Assembly (NCBI GenBank): GCA_019239875.1
Contig: JAFAZI010000022.1
Location: 1 to 54,651 of the forward strand
Direction: 5' to 3'
Source of the DNA: Frankiaceae bacterium
Lineage (GTDB): Bacteria; Actinomycetota; Actinomycetes; JAFAQI01
Length of the DNA: 54,651 bases
Position numbers and translations under genes: made by a program
Shown: one piece after another, positions 34,426 through 43,308 of the stretch
Position numbering within the stretch: the first letter of the stretch is position 1
How the letters are laid out: every line of letters starts with the position of its first letter
The notes under the pieces: generated by a model
Told to the model about the DNA's origin: nothing
The model's input: only the letters and a program-made list of their open reading frames with translations
Database searches by the model: none

Positions 34426-36240
34426 ATGACCGATCAGCCCCGCACCATCCTCGACGGCTTCCTCCGCACGGTTCGCCGCCAGCCCGACGACGTCGCCGTC
34501 CGCGAGATCGACGGCCATCGGCTGTCCGCCGTCCCGAGCATGACCTGGACTGAGTACGCCGACCTCGTCGCCCGGGTTGCCGGCGGCCTGCAGTCCCTCG
34601 GGGTCGGCAAGGGTGACCGGGTCGTCCTGATGATGCGCAACCGGCTCGAGTTCCACATCGCAGACCTGGCGGTGCTCGCCACGGGCGCCACCCCGATCTC
34701 GATCTACAACTCGTCGTCGCCCGAGCAGATCTCCTACCTCGTCGGTCACAGCAAGGCGACGCTCGCCATCGTCGAGGACGGCGACTTCGCGGACCGGATG
34801 CTCGCTGCCGCCCCCGAGGCGCCCACCCTCAAGACCGTCGTCGTGATCGGCGACGCCCCCCACGGCACGACCTCGTGGGACTCGTTGGTGGCTTCCGACG
34901 GCATCGACCTGGACGCCGCCGAGGCGGAGCTCGCGCCGACCGACCTCCTCACCGTCATATACACGTCAGGGACGACCGGTCCGCCGAAGGGTGTGATGCT
35001 CAACCACTACAACGTGATCTCGGCATCGGCCGGTTTCCAGAGCTACAGCGGCCGGAGGTTCGACGAGGGTCGGCGGCTGGTGTCGTATCTCCCGATGGCC
35101 CACATCGCCGAGCGCATGGTCAGCTACTACAACCACATCCTCCGCGGCTCGGAAACCGTGCCGTGCTCGGACATCACGAAGCTCATGGAGTTCCTGCCGG
35201 TGGTGCGTCCCACGGCGTTGTTCGGCCCGCCCCGCGTCTGGGAGAAGCTGGTCGCGGGCATCCAGGCGCAGGTCGCCGCTGGCGGCGCCGAGACGGTGGA
35301 GCGGTTCGGTGCCGCGCTCGAGATCGGCCGGCAGGTCCAGGAGCTTCGGTCGCGCGGTGAGGAGCCCACTGGTGAGCTCGCCGAGTCCTGGGCCTTCGTC
35401 GACGCCTTCGCCTTCGCGCCGATCCGCCAGAAGGTGGGGCTCGACGAGGTCGAATACGTCTTCAGCGGCGCTGCACCGGTCCCGCCGGAGGTGATCAACT
35501 TCCTGCGCGACATCGGCCTGCCGATGAGCGAGGTGTACGGCATGAGCGAGAACTGCGGCGGCATGACGTGGGAGCCGTTCAAGGTCAAGCCGGGGCGGGT
35601 CGGTACGGCGTACCCGGGGGTCGAGGTCATCACCGCCGACGACGGCGAGGTCCTGTGTCGCGGTCCGATCGTCTTCACCGGGTACCTCGATGACCCGGAG
35701 CGCACCGCGGAGGCGCTCGACGCGGACGGCTGGCTGCACACGGGTGACATCGGTGAGTTCGACGAGGAGGGCTATCTCAAGATCGTCGACCGCAAGAAGG
35801 AGCTGATCATCACCGGTGGCGGCAAGAACGTGTCCCCGGCCAACGTCGAGGCCGTCCTGAAGACCGTCCCGCTGGTCGGCCAGGCGATGGCGGTCGGTGA
35901 CAGCAAGCCGTACCTGGTTGCGCTGCTCACCCTCGACCCGGACGCCATCGCCGCCGACTACCCGGGCCGCAGCGTCGCGGAGCTCGCCCACGACCCCGAG
36001 GTCGTCGCCTCGATCGCGCGCGGCGTGTCCGACGCCAACGAGCGACTCTCCCGGGTCGAGCGGCCGCGCCGGATCTGGGTGCTGGACGAGGACTGGCTCC
36101 CCGACTCCGACGTCCTCACGCCGACCATGAAGCTCAAGCGGCGCGGCATCCTCGCGAGGTACGGCGAGCAGATCGAGGCCATGTACGCCGGTGGTGGCAC
36201 CGAGATCAGCTCCGCGCCGGAACCAGCCGCCGCTACGTGA
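34426..36240 (+). CDS. AMP-dependent long-chain acyl-CoA synthetase, FadD15-like
   Basis: This adenylate-forming enzyme activates fatty acids to acyl-CoA through an acyl-AMP. The 604-residue protein has the AMP-binding signature YTSGTTGPPKGVML (starting at residue 179), FGPPRVWEKLV, YGMSENCGGM and LHTGDIGEFDEEGYLKIVDR, the hinge, with a C-terminal Lys for adenylation in GGKNVSPANVE. The RVWEKL and FFxPI/VFSGAAP segments fit the long-chain (ACSL/FadD15) group. The ATG lies 6 bases after a -10 box. Its neighbours do not form a lipid pathway. Confidence 0.92.
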   Translation: MTDQPRTILDGFLRTVRRQPDDVAVREIDGHRLSAVPSMTWTEYADLVARVAGGLQSLGVGKGDRVVLMMRNRLEFHIADLAVLATGATPISIYNSSSPEQISYLVGHSKATLAIVEDGDFADRMLAAAPEAPTLKTVVVIGDAPHGTTSWDSLVASDGIDLDAAEAELAPTDLLTVIYTSGTTGPPKGVMLNHYNVISASAGFQSYSGRRFDEGRRLVSYLPMAHIAERMVSYYNHILRGSETVPCSDITKLMEFLPVVRPTALFGPPRVWEKLVAGIQAQVAAGGAETVERFGAALEIGRQVQELRSRGEEPTGELAESWAFVDAFAFAPIRQKVGLDEVEYVFSGAAPVPPEVINFLRDIGLPMSEVYGMSENCGGMTWEPFKVKPGRVGTAYPGVEVITADDGEVLCRGPIVFTGYLDDPERTAEALDADGWLHTGDIGEFDEEGYLKIVDRKKELIITGGGKNVSPANVEAVLKTVPLVGQAMAVGDSKPYLVALLTLDPDAIAADYPGRSVAELAHDPEVVASIARGVSDANERLSRVERPRRIWVLDEDWLPDSDVLTPTMKLKRRGILARYGEQIEAMYAGGGTEISSAPEPAAAT

Positions 36241-36254
36241 CCAGCCCTGCGACG

Positions 36255-36260
36255 TAGCCT
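36255..36260 (+). promoter_or_regulatory. -10 box for leaderless ffh
   Basis: TAGCCT lies 7 bases before the ffh ATG at 36268, in the 27-base gap after the acyl-CoA synthetase gene. No ribosome site lies between them. The -35 would fall inside the upstream coding end and is not recognisable. Confidence 0.5.
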
Positions 36261-36267
36261 CTAGCCA

Positions 36268-37797
36268 ATGTTCGAAACCCTCTCCGACCGGCTCGAGTCG
36301 GTCTTCACGTCCTTGCGCGGCAAGGGCCGGCTCTCCGAGGCCGACATCGACGCGACCGCGCGGGAGATCCGGATCGCGCTGCTCGAGGCTGACGTCGCGC
36401 TGCCCGCCGTCAAGGCGTTCATCGCCGCGGTCAAGGACCGCGCCCACGGCGCCGAGGTCAGCAAGGCGCTCAACCCGGCGCAGCAGGTCATCAAGATCGT
36501 CAACGAGGAGCTCATCGCGATCCTCGGCGGTGAGACGCGCACGCTCAGCCTCGCGAAGAACCCCCCGACGGTGATCATGCTCGCCGGTCTCCAGGGTGCC
36601 GGTAAGACGACGCTCGCCGGGAAGCTCGGCAAGTGGTTGAAGGGCCAGCGCCATGCGCCGTTGCTCGTCGCGGCGGACCTGCAGCGGCCGAATGCGGTGC
36701 AACAGCTGCAGGTCGTGGCCGGCCAAGCCGGCGTCGACGTCTTCGCGCCGGAACCCGGCAACACCACCGGGCAGGCCGACGCCGCGGGCGCTGGCGATCC
36801 GGTCGCCGTGGCCAAGGCGTCGATCGAGCACGCCCTGCGAGTCGGTCACGACATCGTGGTCGTCGACACCGCCGGCCGGCTCGGCATCGACGCCGACATG
36901 ATGGCGCAGGCGGTCGCGATCCGCGATGCCGTGCAACCGGACGAGGTCCTGTTCGTCGTCGACGCGATGATCGGCCAGGACGCGGTCAACACCGCAGAGG
37001 CGTTCCGCGACGGTGTCGGTTTCACCGGCGTCGTGCTCACCAAGCTCGACGGCGACGCCCGGGGTGGTGCTGCGCTGTCGGTCGCGAACGTCACCGGTCG
37101 GCCGATCATGTTCGCGTCGACGGGGGAGAAGCTCGACGACTTCGACCTGTTCCACCCGGAGCGGATGGCCTCCCGCATCCTCGGGATGGGCGACGTCCTC
37201 ACCTTGATCGAACAGGCCGAGCGGACCTTCGACGCGGACGAGACCGCTCGAATGGCCGAGAGGGTGCTCGGCACCGACGGTGAGCTCACCCTCGAGGACT
37301 TCCTCGAGCAGATGATGATGGTCAAGCGGATGGGGCCGATCGGGAACCTGCTCGGAATGCTCCCTGGCATGGGTCAGATGAAGGATGCGATCAACCAGAT
37401 CGATGATCGCGACCTCGACCGGATCGCGGCGATCATCCGGTCGATGACCCCCGCGGAGCGCCGGGACCCGAAGATCCTCAACGGCTCGCGGCGGCTCCGC
37501 ATCGCTCGCGGCTCAGGGACGACGGTGACTGAGGTCAACCAGCTCGTCGACCGGTTCGGCGAAGCCCGCAAGATGATGAAGCAGATGGCGGGCGGCATGC
37601 CAGGCATGCCAGGCGCCCGACGAGCCGCCAAGAAGAACGCGAAGAAGGGCAAGAAGGTCAAATCGGGCGGGCGCGCCGGGGCGCGACCAAACGCCCCCGC
37701 TCTACCGCCGGGAATGGGCCTCCCGCCGGGGTTCAAGCTGCCCCCGGGGCTCTCACCCGACCTGTCGAACCTCAAGTTGCCGCCGCAGTCCGACTGA
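36268..37797 (+). CDS. ffh: Signal recognition particle protein Ffh
   Basis: Ffh with 4.5S RNA recognises signal sequences on nascent chains and delivers them to FtsY. The 509-residue protein has an N domain, G domain motifs GLQGAGKT (residues 107-114), DTAGRLG, TKLDGDARGGA and GEKLDDFD, and a Met-rich M domain (about 330-440: EQMMMVKRMGPIGNLL, MLPGMGQM) that binds RNA and signal peptides. The tail after about residue 450 is basic, then Gly/Pro-rich, longer than in E. coli. The ATG follows a -10 box directly, suggesting a leaderless mRNA. Confidence 0.97.
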   Translation: MFETLSDRLESVFTSLRGKGRLSEADIDATAREIRIALLEADVALPAVKAFIAAVKDRAHGAEVSKALNPAQQVIKIVNEELIAILGGETRTLSLAKNPPTVIMLAGLQGAGKTTLAGKLGKWLKGQRHAPLLVAADLQRPNAVQQLQVVAGQAGVDVFAPEPGNTTGQADAAGAGDPVAVAKASIEHALRVGHDIVVVDTAGRLGIDADMMAQAVAIRDAVQPDEVLFVVDAMIGQDAVNTAEAFRDGVGFTGVVLTKLDGDARGGAALSVANVTGRPIMFASTGEKLDDFDLFHPERMASRILGMGDVLTLIEQAERTFDADETARMAERVLGTDGELTLEDFLEQMMMVKRMGPIGNLLGMLPGMGQMKDAINQIDDRDLDRIAAIIRSMTPAERRDPKILNGSRRLRIARGSGTTVTEVNQLVDRFGEARKMMKQMAGGMPGMPGARRAAKKNAKKGKKVKSGGRAGARPNAPALPPGMGLPPGFKLPPGLSPDLSNLKLPPQSD

Positions 37798-37829
37798 AGC
37801 GGTCGGGCGCCGGAGCCGATGATCCGGAT

Positions 37830-38234
37830 ATGGAGCCTTGCACGTCCTGCGGCGCCGCGTTGGCGGCCGAGGCACAGTGGTGCGGGCAGTGCTACGCCGT
37901 CGTCGGTGTGCCGCCGACACAAGTGGCTGCAGTCGCTGCGCCTCCCATCGCCCCGTTCGGCGGCGGATCGATCATGTCGCCCGCACGGACCGCGGCAGCC
38001 GCCGCCGGTCCCGCGCCGATGGTGAAGACGCGCTGGAAGAAGACCGCGACCACGTTCGGGCCGCTCGGCCGGATCGCCTGCACGGTTGCCCTCGTCGTAC
38101 CGTTCATCGTCTTCGTCCTGCTGGGGGTCTTCACCGGCGGGCTCGTGCTCGCGGCTCCCGTGATCTGGGGGTTCGTGATCATGCCGTGGGGGCTCCGGGA
38201 CACCTGGCGCGCGGGCTCGGTTCCAGCGTCCTAG
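37830..38234 (+). CDS. Zinc-ribbon membrane protein of unknown function
   Basis: This 134-residue protein has an N-terminal zinc ribbon, CTSCG and CGQCY (residues about 4-21), a Pro/Ala linker, and two hydrophobic helices (IACTVALVVPFIVFVLLGVF and VLAAPVIWGFVIMPWG). The arrangement, cytoplasmic ribbon then a hairpin in the membrane, is common but not tied to one function. The ATG start gives MEPCTSCGAALAAEAQW. It lies between ffh and rpsP, 32 bases after ffh, with no obvious ribosome site at normal distance. Confidence 0.7.
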   Translation: MEPCTSCGAALAAEAQWCGQCYAVVGVPPTQVAAVAAPPIAPFGGGSIMSPARTAAAAAGPAPMVKTRWKKTATTFGPLGRIACTVALVVPFIVFVLLGVFTGGLVLAAPVIWGFVIMPWGLRDTWRAGSVPAS

Positions 38235-38364
38235 CGTTCGCTCTTAACGCTTTGGTCGCCGCCTCTGGCAGAATGTTGCGGGCACAGCGTCCACAACCGT
38301 GCAGGCGACCCTGCTTGCGAAAGCGCGCAGCACTACGCGCTCAGATCCAGGAGAGCACTACTTC

Positions 38365-38973
38365 GTGGCAACCAAGATCCGACTGATGCGGCTCGGCAAG
38401 ATCCGCGCCCCCTACTACCGAATCGTCGTGGCGGACTCGCGCACCAAGCGCGAGGGTCGCGTCATCGAGACGATCGGGAAGTACCACCCGAAGCAGGAGC
38501 CTTCGCTGATCGAGGTGGACTCGGAGCGGGCGCGTTACTGGCTGTCGGTGGGCGCGCAGCCGACCGAGCCGGTGGCAGCGATCCTGAAGCTCACCGGCGA
38601 CTGGCAGGCACACAAGGGCCTGCCCGCTCCCGAGAACGGTGTGAAGGTCGCGGCACCGAAGACCGACCGCAAGGCGGTCTTCGAGGCGGCCGCCAAGGAG
38701 ACCCACGAGGAGCCTGCGAAGCCGGCGAAGAAGGCTGCGGCCAAGAAGGCGGCGAAGGCCGAGGAGCCTGCCAAGACCGAAGAACCTGCCAAGGCCGAGG
38801 AGCCGGCCGCCGAGGCCGAGTCGCCAGCGGAGCCCGAGGCGGCGGCTGCCGAAGCACCCGCACCGGCTGGGGCGGAAGCAGCCGAGCAGGCCTCGACTGA
38901 CGAGGCGGCCACCGAGGCGCGCGCCGAGGAGGCCGAGGCCGCCGAGCCGGCCACCGAGGAAGCCGCCGAGTAG
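38365..38973 (+). CDS. rpsP: 30S ribosomal protein S16 with long acidic tail
   Basis: S16 binds 16S rRNA early in 30S assembly. Residues 1-85 are the S16 fold: [20 protein letters not shown] and the [13 protein letters not shown] and WLSVGAQPT segments. The total length, 202 residues, is about twice that of E. coli S16. After a Lys/Ala block (about 110-135) the tail of about 65 residues is almost only Ala, Glu and Pro. Actinobacterial S16 often has such a tail, and this is long. GGAG lies 11 bases before the GTG. The KH-domain gene overlaps its stop by 1 base. The 130-base leader upstream may hold the operon's promoter, but no clear one was found. Confidence 0.95.
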   Translation: MATKIRLMRLGKIRAPYYRIVVADSRTKREGRVIETIGKYHPKQEPSLIEVDSERARYWLSVGAQPTEPVAAILKLTGDWQAHKGLPAPENGVKVAAPKTDRKAVFEAAAKETHEEPAKPAKKAAAKKAAKAEEPAKTEEPAKAEEPAAEAESPAEPEAAAAEAPAPAGAEAAEQASTDEAATEARAEEAEAAEPATEEAAE

Positions 38974-39212
38974 TGCTCGAAGAGGCGCTGGAACATCTGG
39001 TCCGCGGGATCGTCGAGCATCCCGACGAGGTGACGGTAGACCTGAGGGATCGCCGACAGGGTCGCGTGCTCGAGGTGCGCGTCCATCCAGAGGATCTCGG
39101 CAAGGTCATCGGCCGGGCGGGGCGTACCGCGAAGGCGCTGCGCGCCGTCATGGGCGGGCTGGGGGGACGCAACGTACGCGTCGACCTCGTGGACGTCGAC
39201 CGCGGCCGTTAG
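38973..39212 (+). CDS. khpA: KH domain RNA-binding protein KhpA
   Basis: This 79-residue protein is a single KH domain, with the RNA-binding GxxG loop in VIGRAGRTAKALRAVM. VRVHPEDLGKVIG precedes it. In firmicutes and actinobacteria the gene lies between rpsP and rimM; its product forms a dimer or pairs with a second KH protein (KhpB/Jag) to bind many RNAs. The GTG start overlaps the rpsP stop by a single base (TAGTG), implying translational coupling. Confidence 0.95.
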   Translation: MLEEALEHLVRGIVEHPDEVTVDLRDRRQGRVLEVRVHPEDLGKVIGRAGRTAKALRAVMGGLGGRNVRVDLVDVDRGR

Positions 39213-39224
39213 CCGCCCCGGCAG

Positions 39225-39734
39225 ATGCAGCTCGTCGTCGGGCGGATCGCGAAAGCCCACGGGATCGCCGGCGAGGTGGCCGTCGAGGTCCGCACCGACG
39301 ACGTCGATCACCGGTTCGCGGCCGGTGCGACGCTCGACACGGATCCGGCCGAGCGTGGCCCGCTGGTCGTCGAGCGCGCTCGCTGGCACTCGGGTCGACT
39401 GCTCGTCCGGTTTGCCGACGTCGCCGACCGCACGGCCGCGGAGCTTCTGCGCAACACGATGCTTGTGGTCGACTCCGCCACCAGCCTCGCCTCCGACGAC
39501 GACGCAGAGTTCTGGGATCACGACCTGATCGGGCTGGCGGCCAGCACGACCGACGGATCGGTCCTCGGCGAGGTGACCGATGTCGCCCACCCGCCCGGCC
39601 CGGACCTGCTCGTGATCACCAGACCGGGTGGTGGTGAGGTGCTCGTCCCGTTCGTCGCGTCGATCGTGCCGACCGTCGACCTTGCGAACCGCCGGCTCGT
39701 CGTGGACCCGCCCGACGGTCTGCTGGAGCTGTGA
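39225..39734 (+). CDS. rimM: 16S rRNA processing protein RimM
   Basis: RimM helps assemble the head of the 30S subunit and interacts with S19. The 169-residue protein starts LVVGRIAKAHGIAGEVAVEV, the family N-terminal signature. The C-terminal PRC-barrel domain follows (about 95-165: FWDHDLIGLAA, VLVPFVASIVPTVDLANRRL, ending in DPPDGLLEL). The normal ATG has no strong ribosome site but lies 12 bases after khpA. trmD begins within its stop codon. Confidence 0.96.
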   Translation: MQLVVGRIAKAHGIAGEVAVEVRTDDVDHRFAAGATLDTDPAERGPLVVERARWHSGRLLVRFADVADRTAAELLRNTMLVVDSATSLASDDDAEFWDHDLIGLAASTTDGSVLGEVTDVAHPPGPDLLVITRPGGGEVLVPFVASIVPTVDLANRRLVVDPPDGLLEL

Positions 39735-40432
39735 TGCGGATCGACGTCATCACGATCTTCCCCGACTACTTCGGGCCGCTGGACGTGTCGCTGCTGGGCA
39801 AGGCCCGCGAGCGCGGGCTGCTCGACATTCGCCTGCACGATCTTCGCGACCAGACCGACGACGTTCACCGCACGGTCGACGACGCGCCGTACGGCGGTGG
39901 CCCAGGCATGTTGATGCGGCCGGAGCCGTGGGGCCGCGCGCTCGACGCCGTTGCTGCGGAGCCGCCGGCCGGACTCGCCGACCCGCCACTGCTCGTCATC
40001 CCTACCCCTTCCGGGCGTCGGTTCGCGCAGGCCGACGCCCGCGCGTGGAGCGCGGAGCCCTGGCTGGTGCTCGCGTGTGGACGGTACGAGGGGATCGACG
40101 CCCGGGTCGCGGCGGACGCGGCGACCCGGATGCGGGTCGAGGAGGTGTCGATCGGCGACTACGTCCTGGCCGGTGGGGAGGCGGCGGCGCTGGTCGTCAT
40201 CGAGGCGGTGGCCCGGCTGCTCCCTGGGTTCATGGGCAATGCGGCGTCCGCCGTCGACGACTCCTTCACCGACGCCGACCACCTCGAGGCTCCGGCCTAC
40301 ACCCGGCCGGCGGTCTGGCGAGGTCTTCCGGTCCCGGAGGTCCTGACCTCCGGCGACCACGCGGCGGTGGCACGTTGGCGCCAGCAGGAGTCGGCTCGGC
40401 GGACCCGGGAGCGGCGCCCGGACCTGCTCTGA
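39734..40432 (+). CDS. trmD: tRNA (guanine37-N1)-methyltransferase
   Basis: TrmD methylates G37 next to the anticodon in tRNAs reading CNN codons to prevent frameshifts. The 232-residue SPOUT protein starts MRIDVITIFPDYFGPLDVSL. It has DDAPYGGGPGMLMRPEP, the S-adenosylmethionine trefoil-knot segment VLACGRYEGIDARV, and SIGDYVLAGGEAAALVVIEA, plus the C-terminal domain. The ATG overlaps the rimM stop by one base; a GTG one codon earlier is also possible. The active Asp and Arg of the family are present. Confidence 0.97.
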   Translation: MRIDVITIFPDYFGPLDVSLLGKARERGLLDIRLHDLRDQTDDVHRTVDDAPYGGGPGMLMRPEPWGRALDAVAAEPPAGLADPPLLVIPTPSGRRFAQADARAWSAEPWLVLACGRYEGIDARVAADAATRMRVEEVSIGDYVLAGGEAAALVVIEAVARLLPGFMGNAASAVDDSFTDADHLEAPAYTRPAVWRGLPVPEVLTSGDHAAVARWRQQESARRTRERRPDLL

Positions 40433-40542
40433 TCGTGGCGATCATTACCGCCTGACCGGCCGGTTGTGGCACAGTGGAATGCACCGCCTGACCTGACAGC
40501 GCCTGCTTTGGCGCGTCCGCTGCCTTGAAGGATTTGACCATC

Positions 40543-40902
40543 ATGCAGACGCTCGACTCGATCGACGCCGCCTCGCTGCGCACCGACATCCCGGTGTTCC
40601 GCCCTGGTGACACCGTGAAGGTTCACGTCAAGGTCGTCGAGGGCACCCGCAGCCGGATCCAGGTCTTCCAGGGCGTCGTGATCCGCCGCCACGGCGGCGG
40701 GGTCCGGGAGACCTTCACGGTCCGAAAGGTGAGCTTCGGCGTCGGTGTCGAGCGAACCTTCCCCGTCCACTCGCCGATCATCGACCACCTCGAGGTGGTC
40801 ATGCGTGGGGACGTCCGGCGCGCCAAGCTCTACTACCTGCGGGAGCTGCGCGGCAAGAAGGCGAAGATCCGCGAGAAGCGGGAAACCGCCCCTACGGGCT
40901 GA
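40543..40902 (+). CDS. rplS: 50S ribosomal protein L19
   Basis: L19 lies at the 30S-50S interface. The 119-residue protein contains [40 protein letters not shown] and [21 protein letters not shown], which are diagnostic. The ATG at 40543 fits; the TTG six codons before it does not belong. AAGGAT lies about 10 bases upstream. It follows trmD by 110 bases containing no clear terminator. lepB follows by 13 bases. Confidence 0.97.
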   Translation: MQTLDSIDAASLRTDIPVFRPGDTVKVHVKVVEGTRSRIQVFQGVVIRRHGGGVRETFTVRKVSFGVGVERTFPVHSPIIDHLEVVMRGDVRRAKLYYLRELRGKKAKIREKRETAPTG

Positions 40903-40915
40903 CGCTCGTTCGTCG

Positions 40916-41755
40916 ATGAGCGAGAGCACCTCGGAGCTACCCGAGGTCACCGACGCCGGTGGCTCGTTCTGGAAAGAGCTCCCGTTCCTGGTCATCATCG
41001 CGCTGGTCCTGGCGTTGTTGATCAAGACCTTCCTCGTGCAAGCGTTCTACATCCCATCGGCCTCGATGGAGGACACGCTGCAGGGTGGCCCGGAGTACCC
41101 GGGTGGCCCGTCCAAGGGCCATCCGTACGACCGGGTGCTGGTCAACAAGCTGGTTTACCGATTCCGGTCGGTGCATCGCGGCGAGATCATCGTGTTCCGC
41201 AAGCCACCGGGCTGGCCGAACGAGTCGTCGTACCAGGCTCCGTCGAACCCCGTCCTTCGGTTCTTCCACGGCATCGGGAGCGCGATCGGCGTCGCCCCCT
41301 CGGGCGGCAGCGACTTCATCAAGCGCGTGGTCGGGGTCGGCGGGGATCACGTCATGTGCTGCAACGAGAGCAAACAGGTCGTGGTCAACGGCCATCCGCT
41401 CGTCGAGCCTTACATCGACCTCACGACCCGCGATCCCGCGGACCATGCGAAGGCGTACACGCCGTTCGACCGAACGGTGCCGAAGGGTGAGCTGTTCGTG
41501 ATGGGTGACCATCGCGACGACTCGGCCGACTCCCGCTACTACGGGTTCGTGCCGACGAGTGACGTCATCGGCCGCGCCTTCGTCGTCATCTGGCCGGTCG
41601 CCGACTGGAAGACACTCGGCGTCCCGTCGACCTTCAAGCAGGCGGGCCTGGCCGCAACCGCGTCGCCGTACTTCCCGGTCGTGTCCGCCGCTGTCGTGGT
41701 GACCCCGGCTGCGTTGCTGCGCCGCCGCCGTCGGCGTCGTAGCCGCGCCACGTAG
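40916..41755 (+). CDS. lepB: Signal peptidase I (first copy)
   Basis: This membrane serine protease removes signal peptides. The 279-residue protein has one N-terminal membrane anchor ([19 protein letters not shown]), the catalytic Ser50 in [11 protein letters not shown] and general-base Lys136 in SDFIKRVVGVGGD. Box E is GDHRDDSADSRYYG. A C-terminal hydrophobic segment and Arg-rich end (RRRRRRRSRAT-type) follow. The frame is open upstream inside rplS, but the ATG at 40916 starts the standard N-terminus. A second lepB follows by 10 bases. The two proteins share layout, with clear divergence in the insert after the catalytic Ser. Confidence 0.95.
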   Translation: MSESTSELPEVTDAGGSFWKELPFLVIIALVLALLIKTFLVQAFYIPSASMEDTLQGGPEYPGGPSKGHPYDRVLVNKLVYRFRSVHRGEIIVFRKPPGWPNESSYQAPSNPVLRFFHGIGSAIGVAPSGGSDFIKRVVGVGGDHVMCCNESKQVVVNGHPLVEPYIDLTTRDPADHAKAYTPFDRTVPKGELFVMGDHRDDSADSRYYGFVPTSDVIGRAFVVIWPVADWKTLGVPSTFKQAGLAATASPYFPVVSAAVVVTPAALLRRRRRRRSRAT

Positions 41756-41758
41756 GCT
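41753..41758 (+). promoter_or_regulatory. -10 box TAGGCT formed by the first lepB stop codon, for leaderless second lepB
   Basis: TAGGCT begins with the TAG stop of the first lepB and lies 7 bases before the ATG of the second. No ribosome site precedes that ATG. The arrangement is the same as at thiL/thiD. Confidence 0.5.
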
Positions 41759-41765
41759 GCACGGG

Positions 41766-42602
41766 ATGTCCGAGGAGAGCCCGTCGAACAGCCCGTTCTG
41801 GCGCGAGCTCCCGTTCCTGGTGATCATCGCGCTCGGGCTGGCACTGCTGATCAAGACGTTCCTCGTGCAGGCGTTCTACATCCCGTCGGCTTCGATGGAG
41901 AACACGCTGCAGGGCGGTAACCCCCACTGTGACTGCGGGTCGAGCCCCGGACATCCCTACGACCGGGTCCTGGTCAACAAGCTGGTCTACGACTTCCGCT
42001 CGCCGCACCGTGGCGAGATCATCGTCTTCAAGGGGCCGCCGAGCTGGCCCAAGGAGTCGGAGTTCACGACGCCGAGCAACCCTGTCGCCCGGTTCTTCCA
42101 CGGTGTCGGGACCGTCGTCGGGCTGGCGCCGGCCCGCGGCAGTGACTTCATCAAGCGCGTCATCGGCGTCGGCGGCGACACGATCGCCTGCAAGAGCGAC
42201 GTGCTCTACGTCAACGGCAAAGCGCTGCACGAGGACTACCTGTACCCGCATTCCCACCCGTGCTCCGGCGACGGATTCGAAGGCAAGACGGTCAACGTCC
42301 CCCCAGGGCAGGTCTTCGTGATGGGGGACCACCGAGACGACTCCGAGGACTCGCGGGTCAACGGCTCGGTGCCGAACAGTGACGTCATCGGTCGCGCGTT
42401 CGTCGTGATCTGGCCCGCTTCGGATTGGAAGACGCTCCCCATCCCCGGCGCGTTCAAGACTGCGGGGCTGGCCGTGTCCTCTGCGGGCGACCTCATCCTG
42501 TTGCTCGTAGTGGTCGGGATCGTGCTCGTCGTGATCGCGGGCTACACGGTGGTTCACCGCCGCCGCTCCCGACGGGCGGCATACGCTTCGCCTGATGGCT
42601 GA
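41766..42602 (+). CDS. lepB: Signal peptidase I (second copy)
   Basis: This 278-residue signal peptidase has a membrane anchor ([20 protein letters not shown]), catalytic Ser43 in [11 protein letters not shown], Lys130 in [13 protein letters not shown] and the [14 protein letters not shown] box. It differs from its neighbour in a Cys-bearing insert ([15 protein letters not shown]), where the first copy has no Cys, and a Cys pair later ([17 protein letters not shown]), which may form a disulfide on the outer face. A C-terminal membrane segment ([20 protein letters not shown]) follows. The duplication probably widens substrate range. Its start follows a -10 box inside the first lepB's stop. rnhB overlaps its last 8 bases. 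Confidence 0.95.
   Translation: MSEESPSNSPFWRELPFLVIIALGLALLIKTFLVQAFYIPSASMENTLQGGNPHCDCGSSPGHPYDRVLVNKLVYDFRSPHRGEIIVFKGPPSWPKESEFTTPSNPVARFFHGVGTVVGLAPARGSDFIKRVIGVGGDTIACKSDVLYVNGKALHEDYLYPHSHPCSGDGFEGKTVNVPPGQVFVMGDHRDDSEDSRVNGSVPNSDVIGRAFVVIWPASDWKTLPIPGAFKTAGLAVSSAGDLILLLVVVGIVLVVIAGYTVVHRRRSRRAAYASPDG
42582..42587 (+). promoter_or_regulatory. -10 box for leaderless rnhB
   Basis: TACGCT within the end of the second lepB lies 7 bases before the rnhB ATG at 42595. No Shine-Dalgarno sequence is visible. This is weaker evidence than an intergenic site because the region is coding. Confidence 0.4.
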
Positions 42603-43308
42603 GGTCCTGACGCGTACGACGGTGCGCCGTGACGCCGGCCTGTACGGCTACGAGCGTGCCCTCGCTCGCCGCGGGCTGACTCCGGTCGCCGGCGTCGACG
42701 AGGCCGGCCGCGGCGCCTGCGCCGGGCCACTCGTCGTCGCTGCCGCCGTGCTTCCACCGGGCAAGCGTGGCGAGGTCCCAGGGCTCGCCGACTCCAAGCT
42801 CCTGACCGCGCTGGCGCGGGAGCGGGTGTACGCCCAGGTGATCCGGCGCGCCGCTTGGTCGGTGGTGGTGATCCCGCCGGGTGAGGTGGACCGGATCGGG
42901 CTGCACGTCGCGAACGTGCAGGGCATGCGCCGAGCCCTGGCGCAGCTGCCTGTCGAGCCGGCCTACGCGTTGACCGACGGCTTCCCCGTCCCAGGCCTCG
43001 GCGTACCAGGCCTTGCCGTGTGGAAGGGCGACCGGGTCGCCGCCTGCATCGCTGCCGCATCGGTCGTGGCGAAGGTGACCCGCGACCGGATCATGGTCGA
43101 CCTGCACGAGCGGTATCCGGACTACGACTTCGCGACACACAAGGGCTACTGCACCGAGGCGCATCAAGCGGCACTGATGGCACACGGTCCATGTCCGGAG
43201 CACCGGTTCTGCTACGTGAACGTCCGCGTCGCCGCGGGTCTCGAGCCGCTGTCCGTAGACAATGGAGTCGACCTTGTCGACCCGACCGAAGAGGAACTCA
43301 CGGCGTGA
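42595..43308 (+). CDS. rnhB: Ribonuclease HII
   Basis: RNase HII removes misincorporated ribonucleotides and RNA in RNA-DNA hybrids. The 237-residue protein has [18 protein letters not shown] (Asp35 and Glu36 bind metal), [28 protein letters not shown] (further acidic ligand region) and YDFATHKGY. The acidic residue set Asp-Glu-Asp-Asp is complete. The ATG overlaps the second lepB by 8 bases. The DUF2469 gene overlaps its stop. Confidence 0.96.
   Translation: MAEVLTRTTVRRDAGLYGYERALARRGLTPVAGVDEAGRGACAGPLVVAAAVLPPGKRGEVPGLADSKLLTALARERVYAQVIRRAAWSVVVIPPGEVDRIGLHVANVQGMRRALAQLPVEPAYALTDGFPVPGLGVPGLAVWKGDRVAACIAAASVVAKVTRDRIMVDLHERYPDYDFATHKGYCTEAHQAALMAHGPCPEHRFCYVNVRVAAGLEPLSVDNGVDLVDPTEEELTA

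Noticed and set aside
34966-37155. 729-codon open frame on the minus strand
   Set aside because: It is antisense to the acyl-CoA synthetase and ffh, both with clear motifs. Its translation is rich in Arg, Asp, Gly and His without any domain, as expected from the complement of high-GC genes.
38252-38274. Promoter TTGGTC...CAGAAT for rpsP
   Set aside because: The spacer is only 11 bases; the alternative TTAACG gives 19. Neither is convincing.
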